Assembly: GCF_002101785.1 (NCBI RefSeq)
Contig: NZ_LQPJ01000024.1
Span: 50,988 to 114,987 of the forward strand
Direction of reading: 5' to 3'
Origin: Mycobacterium palustre
Lineage (GTDB): Bacteria; Actinomycetota; Actinomycetes; Mycobacteriales; Mycobacteriaceae
DNA: 64,000 nt
Shown here: piece after piece, positions 1 to 7,888 of the stretch
Layout of the letters: each line of letters opens with the position of its first letter
Numbering within the stretch: position 1 is the first letter of the stretch
The notes under the pieces: generated by a model
What the model was told of the DNA's origin: nothing
The model's database searches: none
Seen by the model: only the letters and a program-made list of their open reading frames with translations
Program-made: the position numbers and the translations under genes

Positions 1-105
1 CCGAAGAACGGCATCGGGCGAATACGTAAAGATTTGCTGCGCGCTCAGGGCTTAAATGACGACACTTGGGATCGCGAACAATACGGTTATGTCGTTAACC
101 GCTAA
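1..105 (+). CDS. C-terminal end of an unidentified protein (truncated by window edge)
   Basis: The first 34 codons of the window read as an open frame ending in TAA at 103-105, with a charged C-terminus closing in YGYVVNR. The stretch is less GC-rich than the genes that follow. I do not recognise the family from so short a tail. It lies 64 bases before the next gene on the same strand and could belong to the same transcription unit. Only the frame, the stop and the position support it. Confidence 0.45.
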   Translation, partial: PKNGIGRIRKDLLRAQGLNDDTWDREQYGYVVNR

Positions 106-169
106 GTTACGTTAGTGTTGCATGAGCCATTGTTCCAGCCATTTTCGAAAGAAAGGCCGGCGTGCCACG

Positions 170-595
170 ATGAGCCTGACCTACCAGGAAGAGCAATTCC
201 TCCAAGCCGCGGTTGGCCGGGGGGCGATCCTCGACCTCGATGCCCGGCACAACCGGGCCTATTCCGAGGGTGACCGCGACCGCTGGATCGCCACCTTCCG
301 CCATTCCGGCGCCAGTTACAGCCGCGACGGCGAAGTGTTCACCGATCTGCGCGCGGCCTTCGACGGCGGGGACGGGCAGCGCTTGGTCACGCTCGATCAC
401 GAAATCAGCATCGACGGGATAAACGCCACCCAGCGTTGTGTCGCCGTGCTTTTCGCGGCCATGTTCGGCGAGACCGCCCTGCGGGCGACCGGCACGTACC
501 GGGACACGCTGATCTATGAGCGCGGCGGCTGGTACTTCACTTCCCGTGTGCTCAAGTGGGATTCGGTGCCCAGCCGGCATCCCCTCGTGATGTGA
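170..595 (+). CDS. SnoaL-like (NTF2-fold) protein
   Basis: A 141-residue protein with the length and pattern of SnoaL_4/NTF2-like cone-shaped proteins: an N-terminal helix (YQEEQFLQAAVGRGAI), a D-x-RHNRAYSEGDRDRW segment typical of small isomerase or dehydratase-like members, then alternating strands ending in a GGWYFTSRVL strand. The family includes steroid isomerase-like and polyketide cyclase-like enzymes and small accessory subunits of ring-hydroxylating oxygenases, so the exact reaction is open. The ATG at 170 is preferred over one at 122 because it follows a purine-rich GAAAGG and removes an unlikely leader. It heads a four-gene run with two MaoC-like genes and a DinB-fold gene. Confidence 0.75.
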   Translation: MSLTYQEEQFLQAAVGRGAILDLDARHNRAYSEGDRDRWIATFRHSGASYSRDGEVFTDLRAAFDGGDGQRLVTLDHEISIDGINATQRCVAVLFAAMFGETALRATGTYRDTLIYERGGWYFTSRVLKWDSVPSRHPLVM

Positions 596-608
596 GCCGC
601 GCCGGTAC

Positions 609-1139
609 GTGGCTCGCGACCTCAGCTATCAGCTGACCTTCGGCACCTACGAAGACGCGCTGCGAATGGTCGGCGCGACCGGTGAGCCGCGGACCGCGGC
701 GACACCGGTCAGCGGCGCGCGCATCCAATTGTTCGCCGCGATGGTCCACGACGCCAATCGCTCCTATTGGGATGCCGAATTCGCCCGCGCGAAATGGGGC
801 GGTCTGCTCGCCCCGCCGGGCCTTTTGATGGGGTGGCTGATACCGCCGCCGTGGCAGCCGGACGGTAGGCCGCCGGCGGCCTCGCTGGTGCTGCGGGTCC
901 CGTTGCCGGGCACCACGTTCATCAACGCGGCCAACGACGTCGAGTTCCCGGAGCCCATCGTCGAGGGCGACGTGCTCACCGTCGTCGAGGAGTTGGTGTC
1001 GGTGTCGCCGGAAAAGCGGACCCGGCTCGGGGTCGGTCATTTCGTCGAAACCCTGGAAACCTATCGCCGCCAAGACGGCACCGTCGTGGCGAGATGCCGA
1101 AACACCTTGTTCCGCTTCACACCTGACGGCGCGACGTGA
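609..1139 (+). CDS. MaoC-like dehydratase/hydratase subunit (N-terminal hot-dog type)
   Basis: A 176-residue hot-dog-fold protein of the FAS1-like dehydratase/MaoC N-terminal type. The segment ANRSYWDAEFARAKWGG followed by LLAPPGLLMGWL matches the family's substrate-tunnel region. The catalytic D-x4-H hydratase motif is not obvious, as expected for the non-catalytic half of split MaoC heterodimers such as HadA/HadB or ChsH1/ChsH2. GTG start at 609, 13 bases after the SnoaL stop. Its stop overlaps the next start by 4 bases (GTGA), so the two are probably translationally coupled and act as one enoyl-CoA hydratase-like complex. Substrate is unknown; the neighbours suggest catabolism of an alicyclic or aromatic acid. 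Confidence 0.75.
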   Translation: MARDLSYQLTFGTYEDALRMVGATGEPRTAATPVSGARIQLFAAMVHDANRSYWDAEFARAKWGGLLAPPGLLMGWLIPPPWQPDGRPPAASLVLRVPLPGTTFINAANDVEFPEPIVEGDVLTVVEELVSVSPEKRTRLGVGHFVETLETYRRQDGTVVARCRNTLFRFTPDGAT

Positions 1140-1573
1140 GCGCGGAGGACCTCGACTGGAACCAGATCGACGTTCCCGTCGACCTGCCCGAGGTCGTCGA
1201 CCACATCAGCTATCAGCGCGTGGTGGAAAACGCCGGGGCGACGTGGGACTATTTCCCGGGCCACTTCGACCCGGCCTACGCCCAAAGCCAGGGCAACCCA
1301 ACGATTTACGTCAACACCATGCACCTCGCCGGGTTCGCCGACCGCGTCGCGACCGATTGGGCGGGCCCGAGCAGCCGCGTGGTGCGCCGCTCGATGCGGT
1401 TGGCGGGCCCGGTGTATGCCGGCGACACCATGGTCGGCCGCGGGCGCGCGGTGGCCAAACGCCGGGATACCTCGGTCGACCCGCCCCGCCGCCTGGTCGA
1501 CGTCCAGATCGAGGTGACCAACCAGCACGGCGCGCTGTGCTGCCCGGTCGAGATCACGCTGCAGTTCCGGTGA
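1136..1573 (+). CDS. MaoC-like hydratase subunit (second half)
   Basis: A 145-residue hot-dog protein. The region ENAGATWDYFPGHFDPAYAQ and the PTIYVNTMHLAGFADRVATDW segment resemble the C-terminal MaoC half found next to the N-terminal type in mycobacterial lipid and steroid gene clusters. It overlaps the previous gene by 4 bases and the following gene at its stop (TGATG), a tightly coupled arrangement. The expected role is the second subunit of a heterodimeric hydratase acting on a CoA thioester. The canonical D-N/P-x-H catalytic signature appears altered to FPGHFDPAY, so activity should be tested rather than assumed. Confidence 0.72.
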   Translation: MSAEDLDWNQIDVPVDLPEVVDHISYQRVVENAGATWDYFPGHFDPAYAQSQGNPTIYVNTMHLAGFADRVATDWAGPSSRVVRRSMRLAGPVYAGDTMVGRGRAVAKRRDTSVDPPRRLVDVQIEVTNQHGALCCPVEITLQFR

Positions 1574-2094
1574 TGGATGACGCAGCCCAGCTGCACCTGG
1601 CGGTGTGCCGGCGGTTCGGCGAGGCCGTCGGGGCGGCGCACGGCAACTGGGACCGTCGCTCCCCGTGCGACGCGTGGGACGCCCGCGGGGTGCTCGAGCA
1701 CGTCATCGGTTTTCATGACGTGCTTTGGTTGCGCCCGGCGGGGCTGAAGCCCGACCGGCCGCGCGAAGATCCGCGGGCGCGTTGGCAATTGACCTACGCC
1801 GCGCTGGTTGATGCCCTCGAATCGGGCGCGGTGGCACGCCTAAAGGCGCGCGTCCTGATGCCCAACCTGACCCGCGACGTCCTGGTACACACCTGGGACC
1901 TCGCCCGCGCCGTGGGGGCCGACGACCGGCTGGACCCGGCTTGGTGCGAACTGTGCTACGCCGGGCTGCCCGCCGACCCGCGGGCCTTGGCGCAGTCGGG
2001 AATGTTCAGCGCCCCGTTGCCGGTGGGCGACGAAAGCGAGCCGCAGGCAAGGCTTCTCGCGCGGCTCGGCCGGGATCCGGCCTGGCGGCCGTGA
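1573..2094 (+). CDS. Maleylpyruvate isomerase-like (MDMPI/DinB-fold) protein
   Basis: A 173-residue protein of the TIGR03086/MDMPI N-terminal family, a DinB-like four-helix bundle often dependent on a metal and on mycothiol in actinobacteria. Visible family signatures are the opening helix (LHLAVCRRFGEAV), the SPCDAWDARGVLEHVIGFHD block and the DVLVHTWDLARAVG block, which carry the conserved histidines. The ATG at 1573 overlaps the previous stop; a GTG one codon earlier is possible. It ends 3 bases before the convergent aldehyde dehydrogenase stop. Actual substrate unknown; such proteins often remain of undefined function. Confidence 0.72.
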   Translation: MDDAAQLHLAVCRRFGEAVGAAHGNWDRRSPCDAWDARGVLEHVIGFHDVLWLRPAGLKPDRPREDPRARWQLTYAALVDALESGAVARLKARVLMPNLTRDVLVHTWDLARAVGADDRLDPAWCELCYAGLPADPRALAQSGMFSAPLPVGDESEPQARLLARLGRDPAWRP

Positions 2095-2097
2095 CAT

Positions 2098-3564
2098 TCA
2101 CAGCGGGGGCAATTTGCCCTTGCTGATCACCGTCTGCAGCTCGACGTACTCGTGGAGTCCCTCGGGGCCGAACTCGCGCCCGATGCCCGACTGCTTGAAG
2201 CCCCCGAACGGGGCGCCGATGTCGAGGGTGTACATGTTGATGCCGTAGGTGCCCGTGCGAACCCCGGCGGCGATTTCCAGACCGTGGGCGACGTCCGAGG
2301 TCCACACCGAACCGGCCAGGCCGTAGTCGCTCTCGTTGGCGATCCGGATCGCGTCGTCCTCGTCGCGGTAGCGCAGCACGGTCAACACCGGGCCGAATAT
2401 CTCTTCCCGTGCGATGCGCATGCCGTTGGTGGCTTCGGTGAACAGCGTCGGCCGCACGTACCAGCCGCGCTCGGCCGGGCTGTCCTCGCCGCCGAGGACG
2501 ATGCGGGCTCCCTCCTGCTGTCCGGACCGGATGTAGTCCTGGACCCGGCGCTGTTGCCGTTGGGCGACAAGGGGTCCGACGTCGGTCGCCTCGTCGGCCG
2601 GGTCCCCGACGTTGAGGCCCGACATCATGCCGGCCAGCGCGTCGACCACCTCGTCGTGGCGCCGCTCGCTGACCAGGATGCGGGTCTGGGCGACACACGC
2701 CTGGCCGTTGTTCATCAGCCCGGCGGTCTTCAGGCCGGCCACGGTCTTGTCGATGTCGGCGTCGTCGAGGATGATCGCCGCCGACTTGCCGCCCAGCTCC
2801 AGGCTCACTCGCTTCAGCTGCTCGCCGCACAGGGCGGCGATGCGTCGCCCGACGGCGCTGGAACCGGTGAACGCGATCTTGTCCACACCGGGGTGGCGCA
2901 CCAGCGCCTCGCCGACGTCGGGCCCGCCGGGCAGCACCGACACCACCCCCTCGGGCAGCCCGATCTGTTCGATCATTTCGGCCAACCACAAAGCGTCCAA
3001 AGGGGTTTCGGGTGCCGGCTTGACGATCACCGTGCAGCCCGCGATCAGGGCCGGGATCAGCTTCGGCATGATCAAGAACTGCGGCACGTTCCACGGCACG
3101 ATCGCGCCGACCACGCCGACGGGCGCCCGGCGCAGGTGCACTTCGCCGAGCACACCCTGGCGCCGTTCGGCCCAGGGAAAGTCGCGGGCGGCCGCCAGCG
3201 ACAGGTGGATCAGCGATGCCGCGGCCGGCGCCTGGCCCAGCCGGCTGAAACTGCGCGGCGACCCCATCTCGTCGGTGATCAGCTTGGCCATCTCGTCGAG
3301 GTGCCCGGCGTAGATCCCGGCCAGCTGCTCGACTTTGGCCATCCGCTCCGCGGGAGTCATCCGTGGCCAGGGACCGCGGTCGAAGGCCTGCCGCGCCGCG
3401 GCGACGGCCGCGTCGACGTCCTCGGGACCGGCCGCCGGGGCCTGGCCGACCGGTTCCTCGGAGTGCGGGGAGATCACCGTGAGCCGCTGGGGGTTGGCGG
3501 GCTTGCGCCACTGCCCCCCGATGAACAGTTCGGCGTAGCAACGATGGTCGGAATTCTGTGTCAT
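2098..3564 (-). CDS. Aldehyde dehydrogenase (NAD(P)-dependent)
   Basis: A full-length 488-residue ALDH superfamily enzyme that oxidises an aldehyde to the acid. The catalytic cysteine is C290 in NNGQACVAQTR and the general-base glutamate is E256 in SLELGGKSA; the nucleotide-binding segment GAIVPWNVPQF and the C-terminal PFGGFKQSGIGREFG motif are intact. The start at 3564 is chosen because AGGAAGTG precedes it. It is transcribed away from the AttH-like gene across a promoter region with a strong palindrome. The substrate cannot be read from sequence; the flanking oxygenase, MaoC and AttH-like genes suggest a catabolic pathway. Confidence 0.92.
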   Translation of the reverse strand: MTQNSDHRCYAELFIGGQWRKPANPQRLTVISPHSEEPVGQAPAAGPEDVDAAVAAARQAFDRGPWPRMTPAERMAKVEQLAGIYAGHLDEMAKLITDEMGSPRSFSRLGQAPAAASLIHLSLAAARDFPWAERRQGVLGEVHLRRAPVGVVGAIVPWNVPQFLIMPKLIPALIAGCTVIVKPAPETPLDALWLAEMIEQIGLPEGVVSVLPGGPDVGEALVRHPGVDKIAFTGSSAVGRRIAALCGEQLKRVSLELGGKSAAIILDDADIDKTVAGLKTAGLMNNGQACVAQTRILVSERRHDEVVDALAGMMSGLNVGDPADEATDVGPLVAQRQQRRVQDYIRSGQQEGARIVLGGEDSPAERGWYVRPTLFTEATNGMRIAREEIFGPVLTVLRYRDEDDAIRIANESDYGLAGSVWTSDVAHGLEIAAGVRTGTYGINMYTLDIGAPFGGFKQSGIGREFGPEGLHEYVELQTVISKGKLPPL

Positions 3565-3606
3565 CGGGACACTTCCTCGGGGGTCAGGGCGGAACGCTGA
3601 CGGTAA

Positions 3607-3634
3607 CTTCGCTATCGACGCTAACATAGCGAAG
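3607..3634. promoter_or_regulatory. Palindromic operator candidate between divergent aldehyde dehydrogenase and AttH-like genes
   Basis: A perfect 9-base inverted repeat, CTTCGCTAT-N10-ATAGCGAAG, with a second overlapping palindrome CGCTA-ACA-TAGCG inside it and a TAACAT element at 3622-3627 that could act as a -10 box. It lies in the 110-base divergent promoter region, so one regulator could control both genes. The shape suits a TetR-type or similar dimeric repressor. No such regulator is adjacent; the nearest is the MerR gene at 6236. Confidence 0.6.
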
Positions 3635-3674
3635 AAAGCAGTTTGCGCCGTCAGCCGAGGAGACGAAGCGCGAC

Positions 3675-5030
3675 ATGAGTAGCGACTGGCGCAGGTACCC
3701 CTTCCGCTTGGTGCCCGGCGATCCCCAGCTCGATTTCCCGGCCGCCGAGGGCGAGCACCCCGACCAGGAATCGGACACCTGGTTCGTCGCGAGCCGGCTC
3801 GACGCCACCGCGACGGACCGCTCGTTTGCGTTCTTGACCATCTTCAACAAGAACCGGCCGGGCGGCACGGTGGTGGCCGACTTCTACACCATGGCGCTGT
3901 TCGATCTCGACACCGGCGACTACGGCACCTACACGGATTACGACATGCCGCCGGCCAATTTGAAACCCGGCGCCCAGCGCAAGCTGGACATGGCCCTGGG
4001 GTATCTCGACCTCGCCTATCACAGCGGCGCCGGCACCGCCTCGTGGACCACCTGTCGGGACGGTGACGGAAAATTGCTGCCGTATACCTACCGCGTCAGC
4101 CTGGTGGGTGAGGACCGCTCCGGGCGGCCGATGCGGCTCGACCTGGCCGTGACACCCACGCGCGCGCCGACACCGGTGGGGGCGTCCAGCTACAACGGGA
4201 AGATCGTCTGCTTCGGCCAGAGCGACACCTATTCGTATTTCCAGACCGGGATGGCGATGACCGGAACGCTGCGCTGGGGCGACGTGGTCGAGCAGGTTTG
4301 CGGTAACGGCGGTCACGTCGACCGGCAGTGGTTTCCCAGATACGCCGGAGGCGGCGGAGCCGGCGGGGACCCGCGGGCCCGCTCGCACGAATGGCGCACG
4401 ATCAACTTCGACAACGGCGTGGATTTGAGCATCTGGCGGCAGTTCGACCGCACCAAAGGCAATGCGCTGCAACCGTTCACCGGTGTGACGACCAGCCATC
4501 CCGACCCGGCGGTGCCGCCGCAGTGCGCCGAGGACGTCGAGGTCACCGTCAGCAGCTACGTCCGCTGGCCCGAGACCGTGCGACCGCTGGTGCCGCCGGT
4601 CGCCTCCGCGAGATACCTGCCCGACCGGCACCGGATCACCTGCGCCACACTCCAACTCGACATCAGCGGGGAGCCGCTGGTGCCGGCGCCGGCGCACGGC
4701 CTGCCCATCGAATACATGGAGGGGCCGTACCGCTACCGGGGAACGCTGTGGGGCCAGCCCGTGACCGGGTTCGCGTTCAACGAGCGCTCGCTGGCGCTGC
4801 ACCGGGATTGGGAGCTGGTCGAGGTGCTGGCCACCACCGTCGCCAACGCCGAGGGCGTCGCACCGGAACTGCGCGCGGCCACCGAACGGCTGAACCCATT
4901 GATCGAAGCGGGCCGCCGCGGGGAGGCCGTTGAGCTGTTGAGAGGGCTGCCACCCCTCGAAAACGCCTCGCTGGCAACGATTGTCGCGGACCTGACCGCG
5001 GTGCTGTCGGGGCCGGGCTCAGACGGCTGA
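3675..5030 (+). CDS. AttH/CrtC-like lipocalin-fold protein
   Basis: A 451-residue protein resembling the AttH/CrtC (hydroxyneurosporene synthase-like) family of paired lipocalin-like beta domains. Supporting blocks are SSYNGKIVCFGQSDTYSYF, GGHVDRQWFPRY in the middle and EGPYRYRGTLWGQPVTGFA near the C-terminus, the last typical of the end of the second lipocalin repeat. There is no signal peptide, so it is probably cytoplasmic. The final ~65 residues form an added helical tail. It overlaps the convergent Rieske gene by 12 bases. Related proteins hydrate isoprenoid double bonds or are uncharacterised; the function here is inferred only loosely. Confidence 0.65.
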   Translation: MSSDWRRYPFRLVPGDPQLDFPAAEGEHPDQESDTWFVASRLDATATDRSFAFLTIFNKNRPGGTVVADFYTMALFDLDTGDYGTYTDYDMPPANLKPGAQRKLDMALGYLDLAYHSGAGTASWTTCRDGDGKLLPYTYRVSLVGEDRSGRPMRLDLAVTPTRAPTPVGASSYNGKIVCFGQSDTYSYFQTGMAMTGTLRWGDVVEQVCGNGGHVDRQWFPRYAGGGGAGGDPRARSHEWRTINFDNGVDLSIWRQFDRTKGNALQPFTGVTTSHPDPAVPPQCAEDVEVTVSSYVRWPETVRPLVPPVASARYLPDRHRITCATLQLDISGEPLVPAPAHGLPIEYMEGPYRYRGTLWGQPVTGFAFNERSLALHRDWELVEVLATTVANAEGVAPELRAATERLNPLIEAGRRGEAVELLRGLPPLENASLATIVADLTAVLSGPGSDG

Positions 5031-6194
5031 CGGTGCCTGCGCCAGCGCCCGGGCCCATTCGATGTGGCGATGCTGCAGGCCCGGCTCGTTGCGCCCGAAT
5101 ATCAGGTGGTCGCGCGCACCCGATTCGAGGTTGGCCTGCAGTCCCTCGACCAGCCGGTAGTCCTCGTCGCGCACCGTGGCGTGGGCGTATTCGAAGACCG
5201 CCTGGGCGCCGGCGGCCACCGATTCCTCGGATACGTCCAAAGGAGTGGAGTTCTGGTGCACGGTGATCGACCTGCCCGGCCGGTCTCCAGGGTAGATCCG
5301 GAACAGCTCGCCGTTGGCAATGGTCACCGACAGCACGATGTTGGGAAACAGCGCGTAGATCACGACTATGTTGTGGAACGGGTCCCACTGCGCTTCGGGA
5401 ACGTTGTCGAGTTCCAGGATCGTGTTGAGCGGGAAGATCAATCGGTGATGGGGCCCGTACGCGTCGAACACCGTGCAATTGCTGCGGGCGATGGTGGCGA
5501 AGGTCTGCCGGTGCACGGTGGCGAAATGGTAGTTCTCCGAGAAGGTGTCGACGGCCAGCTTCCAGTTGATCGGGCAGTCGAGCACCTTTTCGCCCAGCGG
5601 CGACCAACGGCCGATGCCCCACGAGTCGAGCTCGTCGGCGAGCGGGCCCAGGTGTGCCGCGACGTCGAGCGTCGCACCCGGATCGAGTGCCACCCAAAGG
5701 AATCCGGCGAACTCGGCGGCCGGAAGTTCCGTCAGGCCGTCGGCGTTGAGGGCGGTGCCCCCCTGGCGGCGACCCGCGATGCCGGGGAAGCCCTCGCGAC
5801 CGGGCAGGCCGACCAACCGTCCGGTGTTGTCGTACGTCCACGCGTGGTACGGGCAGGTGAACCGCGTGGCGCGGCCGCATCCGGTCACGACCGGCGACTG
5901 GCGGTGCAGGCAGACGTTGTCGAACGCGCGCACCGAGCCGTCGGACGTCCTGGTCAGCAGGATCGATCGCCCCATCACCGTCTTGGTGCAGTACGCGCCG
6001 GGCCCGGAAAGCTCCGAGGCGTAGCCGACCAGCTGGGGGCTGGCCATCAGCAGCGCCCTGTCCCTGTCGTGCCGCTCGACCGAGGTGTAGTCCCGGGCGT
6101 CGACCCGGTGCGGGGCGGGGGCCAGGTCGGTCGTCTTGTCGCGGGCCAACTTCAAAGCCCGTCGGGTCAGGTCGATCAGCTGGTCTCGGTCCAT
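5019..6194 (-). CDS. Rieske non-heme iron ring-hydroxylating oxygenase, alpha subunit
   Basis: A 391-residue oxygenase alpha subunit. The Rieske [2Fe-2S] ligands are C95 and H97 (CLHR) and C114 and H117 (CPYH). The mononuclear iron site is visible as ENYHFATVH, giving H223 and H228, with a later acidic ligand expected. Such enzymes insert oxygen into aromatic, alicyclic or steroid substrates with electrons from a separate reductase and ferredoxin. No reductase is encoded next to it, so it must borrow one. It is divergent from the MerR gene and shares a MerR-type operator, which makes inducible control likely. Confidence 0.92.
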   Translation of the reverse strand: MDRDQLIDLTRRALKLARDKTTDLAPAPHRVDARDYTSVERHDRDRALLMASPQLVGYASELSGPGAYCTKTVMGRSILLTRTSDGSVRAFDNVCLHRQSPVVTGCGRATRFTCPYHAWTYDNTGRLVGLPGREGFPGIAGRRQGGTALNADGLTELPAAEFAGFLWVALDPGATLDVAAHLGPLADELDSWGIGRWSPLGEKVLDCPINWKLAVDTFSENYHFATVHRQTFATIARSNCTVFDAYGPHHRLIFPLNTILELDNVPEAQWDPFHNIVVIYALFPNIVLSVTIANGELFRIYPGDRPGRSITVHQNSTPLDVSEESVAAGAQAVFEYAHATVRDEDYRLVEGLQANLESGARDHLIFGRNEPGLQHRHIEWARALAQAPSAV

Positions 6195-6206
6195 GTGCCC
6201 AGTACA

Positions 6207-6229
6207 GACCTTGCGACGGTTGTAAGGTC
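6207..6229. promoter_or_regulatory. MerR-type operator between the Rieske oxygenase and merR genes
   Basis: A perfect inverted repeat GACCTT-N11-AAGGTC fills most of the 41-base gap between the two divergent starts (6194 and 6236). Its arm sequence and spacing match the classic MerR-family dyad, for example CueR-type ACCTT-N11-AAGGT sites. MerR regulators bind such dyads inside an overlong promoter spacer and activate by DNA distortion. The repeat ends 6 bases before the merR GTG, so autoregulation is also likely. Confidence 0.75.
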
Positions 6230-6235
6230 AAGCGC

Positions 6236-7108
6236 GTGGCTGAGCAGTTGCTGATCGGCGACGTCGCGGCCTTGACCGGGATCGCCTCGGGCCGCATCCG
6301 CCACTACGAAAAGATCGGGCTGGTGCGCGCGGAGCATTTGTCCAACGGCTACCGGGTTTTCGGCGTCGAGCAGGTTCTCGACCTGTTGCGCATCGACCTG
6401 ATGAGAAGCCTCGGGGTCGGCATCGGCGACATTCAGCGGCTACTCGAGGGCGGGCAGACCACGCTCGCCGATCTGCTCGACGAGCACCGCGCGTTGCTGG
6501 TGCGCCAGCGCGACCGGCTGAATGAACTTATCGCAGCGATCGATTCGGCCACCGAGTCCCGCGGGGCGGGCCTCAACGAAGAGATCCTGCGCAGGCTGGC
6601 GACGACCCACCGCGACAGCATCGGAGTGATCGGGCGGCTCAGCGCCCCGCTGCCGGCGCCCGTCGCCGTCATGTACGCCGACCTGTTCGACGAGTGGCAG
6701 CTTCCGGTGCCGCCGTTGTTCGGCCAGATGGTCCTGCCCCCGGCGGCCAGCACGCTGCTGGCGCAGCTCGCCGAGACGCCCGGGCGTCGCGAGCTCTTCG
6801 ACCGATTGCGCGGCCTGGCCGGCGACGTGGTCGCCCTCGGCGAAAACGACGAGGCCGCAACGCATCTCGCGCGCGATTGGATCGACCGCCAGCTGGTGAA
6901 CCCGCTGCCCGACGACGTGGTGAGCGTGCTGCGCGGGGTGCGACCGCTGCTGGAGCGCGACCCGGTGATCGTGCAGGGCTTCCGGGCGTGGGCGGGATCG
7001 ATCAACCCGGCTGCCGCGCACTTCATCGACGAGATCGCGCGACAGACCGCGCGTCGCGGGCTGGAGGCCGTGAGCGTCATCGTGCTGCCGGGGGTGGCCG
7101 CGCCGTGA
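6236..7108 (+). CDS. MerR-family transcriptional regulator
   Basis: A 290-residue regulator. The N-terminal winged helix is canonical: LLIGDVAALTGIASGRIRHYE, then GLVRAEHLSNGYRVFG, followed by the dimerisation coiled coil (about residues 80-115). The remaining ~170 residues form a long effector domain without the cysteine cluster of metal sensors, pointing to an organic ligand. GTG start at 6236, immediately after the operator, so the mRNA is probably leaderless or nearly so. The divergent Rieske oxygenase is the obvious target. Confidence 0.88.
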   Translation: MAEQLLIGDVAALTGIASGRIRHYEKIGLVRAEHLSNGYRVFGVEQVLDLLRIDLMRSLGVGIGDIQRLLEGGQTTLADLLDEHRALLVRQRDRLNELIAAIDSATESRGAGLNEEILRRLATTHRDSIGVIGRLSAPLPAPVAVMYADLFDEWQLPVPPLFGQMVLPPAASTLLAQLAETPGRRELFDRLRGLAGDVVALGENDEAATHLARDWIDRQLVNPLPDDVVSVLRGVRPLLERDPVIVQGFRAWAGSINPAAAHFIDEIARQTARRGLEAVSVIVLPGVAAP

Positions 7109-7155
7109 TCGACATGTGACAAATGTGGTTGACGTGTCTGATGATGTTTTTGTCG

Positions 7156-7161
7156 TACCCT
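7156..7161 (+). promoter_or_regulatory. -10 element giving a probable leaderless transcript for the DUF1906 gene
   Basis: TACCCT fits the mycobacterial -10 pattern TANNNT. It is placed so that transcription would begin at about 7168-7169, on the GTG itself. No Shine-Dalgarno sequence precedes the start, consistent with leaderless translation, which is common in mycobacteria. A TTGACG lies farther upstream at 7129 but is spaced too widely to be a good -35. Confidence 0.45.
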
Positions 7162-7168
7162 GTGGCGT

Positions 7169-7888
7169 GTGTCGGTCAGGCGCCGCGACGTCCTCAAACT
7201 CGCCGCCGCGACCCCCGCGCTGCTAGGGCTGGGCGTCGCGGCGGCGTCGCTGCGCGCCGCGCCGGCCTCGGGATCGCTCGGCACCCTGCTCGACTACGCC
7301 GCCGGGGTGATCCCGGCCAGCCAGATCAGGGCTGCCGGCGCGGTGGGAGCCATCCGCTACGTGTCCGACCGCCGGCCGGGGGGCAACTGGATGCTGGGTA
7401 AGCCGATCCAGGTCACCGAGGCCCGGGACCTGAGCAGCAATGGGCTCAAGATCGTCTCCTGCTACCAGTACGGCAAGGGCAATACCGCCGACTGGCTGGG
7501 CGGGGCCGCCGCGGGCCTCAAACACGCGCAGCGAGGAATGCAATTGCACGCGGCCGCGGGCGGTCCGGCCAGCGCCCCGATCTACGCCTCGATCGACGAC
7601 GACCCGTCCTACGAGCAGTACAAACAGCAGATCGTGCCGTATCTGCGGTCCTGGGAATCGGTGATCGGTCACGAGCGCACCGGCGTGTACGCCAACTCCA
7701 AGACGATCGACTGGGCGGTGCACGACGGCCTCGGGTCGTACTTCTGGCAGCACAACTGGGGTTCGCCCAAGGGCTTCACCCATCCGGCCGCGCACCTGCA
7801 TCAGGTCGAGATCGACAAGCGCAGCGTCGGCGGCGTCGGCGTAGACCTCAACGAGATCATCAAGCCCCAATTCGGGCAGTGGGTGTAG
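7169..7888 (+). CDS. Tat-exported DUF1906 (glycoside hydrolase-like) protein, Rv2525c homologue
   Basis: A 239-residue protein with a twin-arginine signal (RRRDVLKLAA followed by a hydrophobic stretch and cleavage near residue 33) and a DUF1906 TIM-barrel domain related to GH25 lysozyme-like hydrolases. The conserved strand PIYASIDDDPSYEQY carries the acidic active-site-like residues. The Mtb homologue Rv2525c is Tat-exported, sits next to fas, and has been linked to the cell envelope, but its substrate is not settled. The position directly upstream of fas is conserved. The GTG start is supported by the promptly following RRR motif. Confidence 0.9.
   Translation: MSVRRRDVLKLAAATPALLGLGVAAASLRAAPASGSLGTLLDYAAGVIPASQIRAAGAVGAIRYVSDRRPGGNWMLGKPIQVTEARDLSSNGLKIVSCYQYGKGNTADWLGGAAAGLKHAQRGMQLHAAAGGPASAPIYASIDDDPSYEQYKQQIVPYLRSWESVIGHERTGVYANSKTIDWAVHDGLGSYFWQHNWGSPKGFTHPAAHLHQVEIDKRSVGGVGVDLNEIIKPQFGQWV

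Noticed and set aside
122..169. Upstream ATG start for the SnoaL-like gene
   Set aside because: The extra 16 residues do not look like the family and the ribosome binding site belongs to the ATG at 170.
2152..3600. A 482-residue plus-strand frame opposite the aldehyde dehydrogenase
   Set aside because: No recognisable domain, and the minus strand encodes a complete enzyme with both active-site residues.
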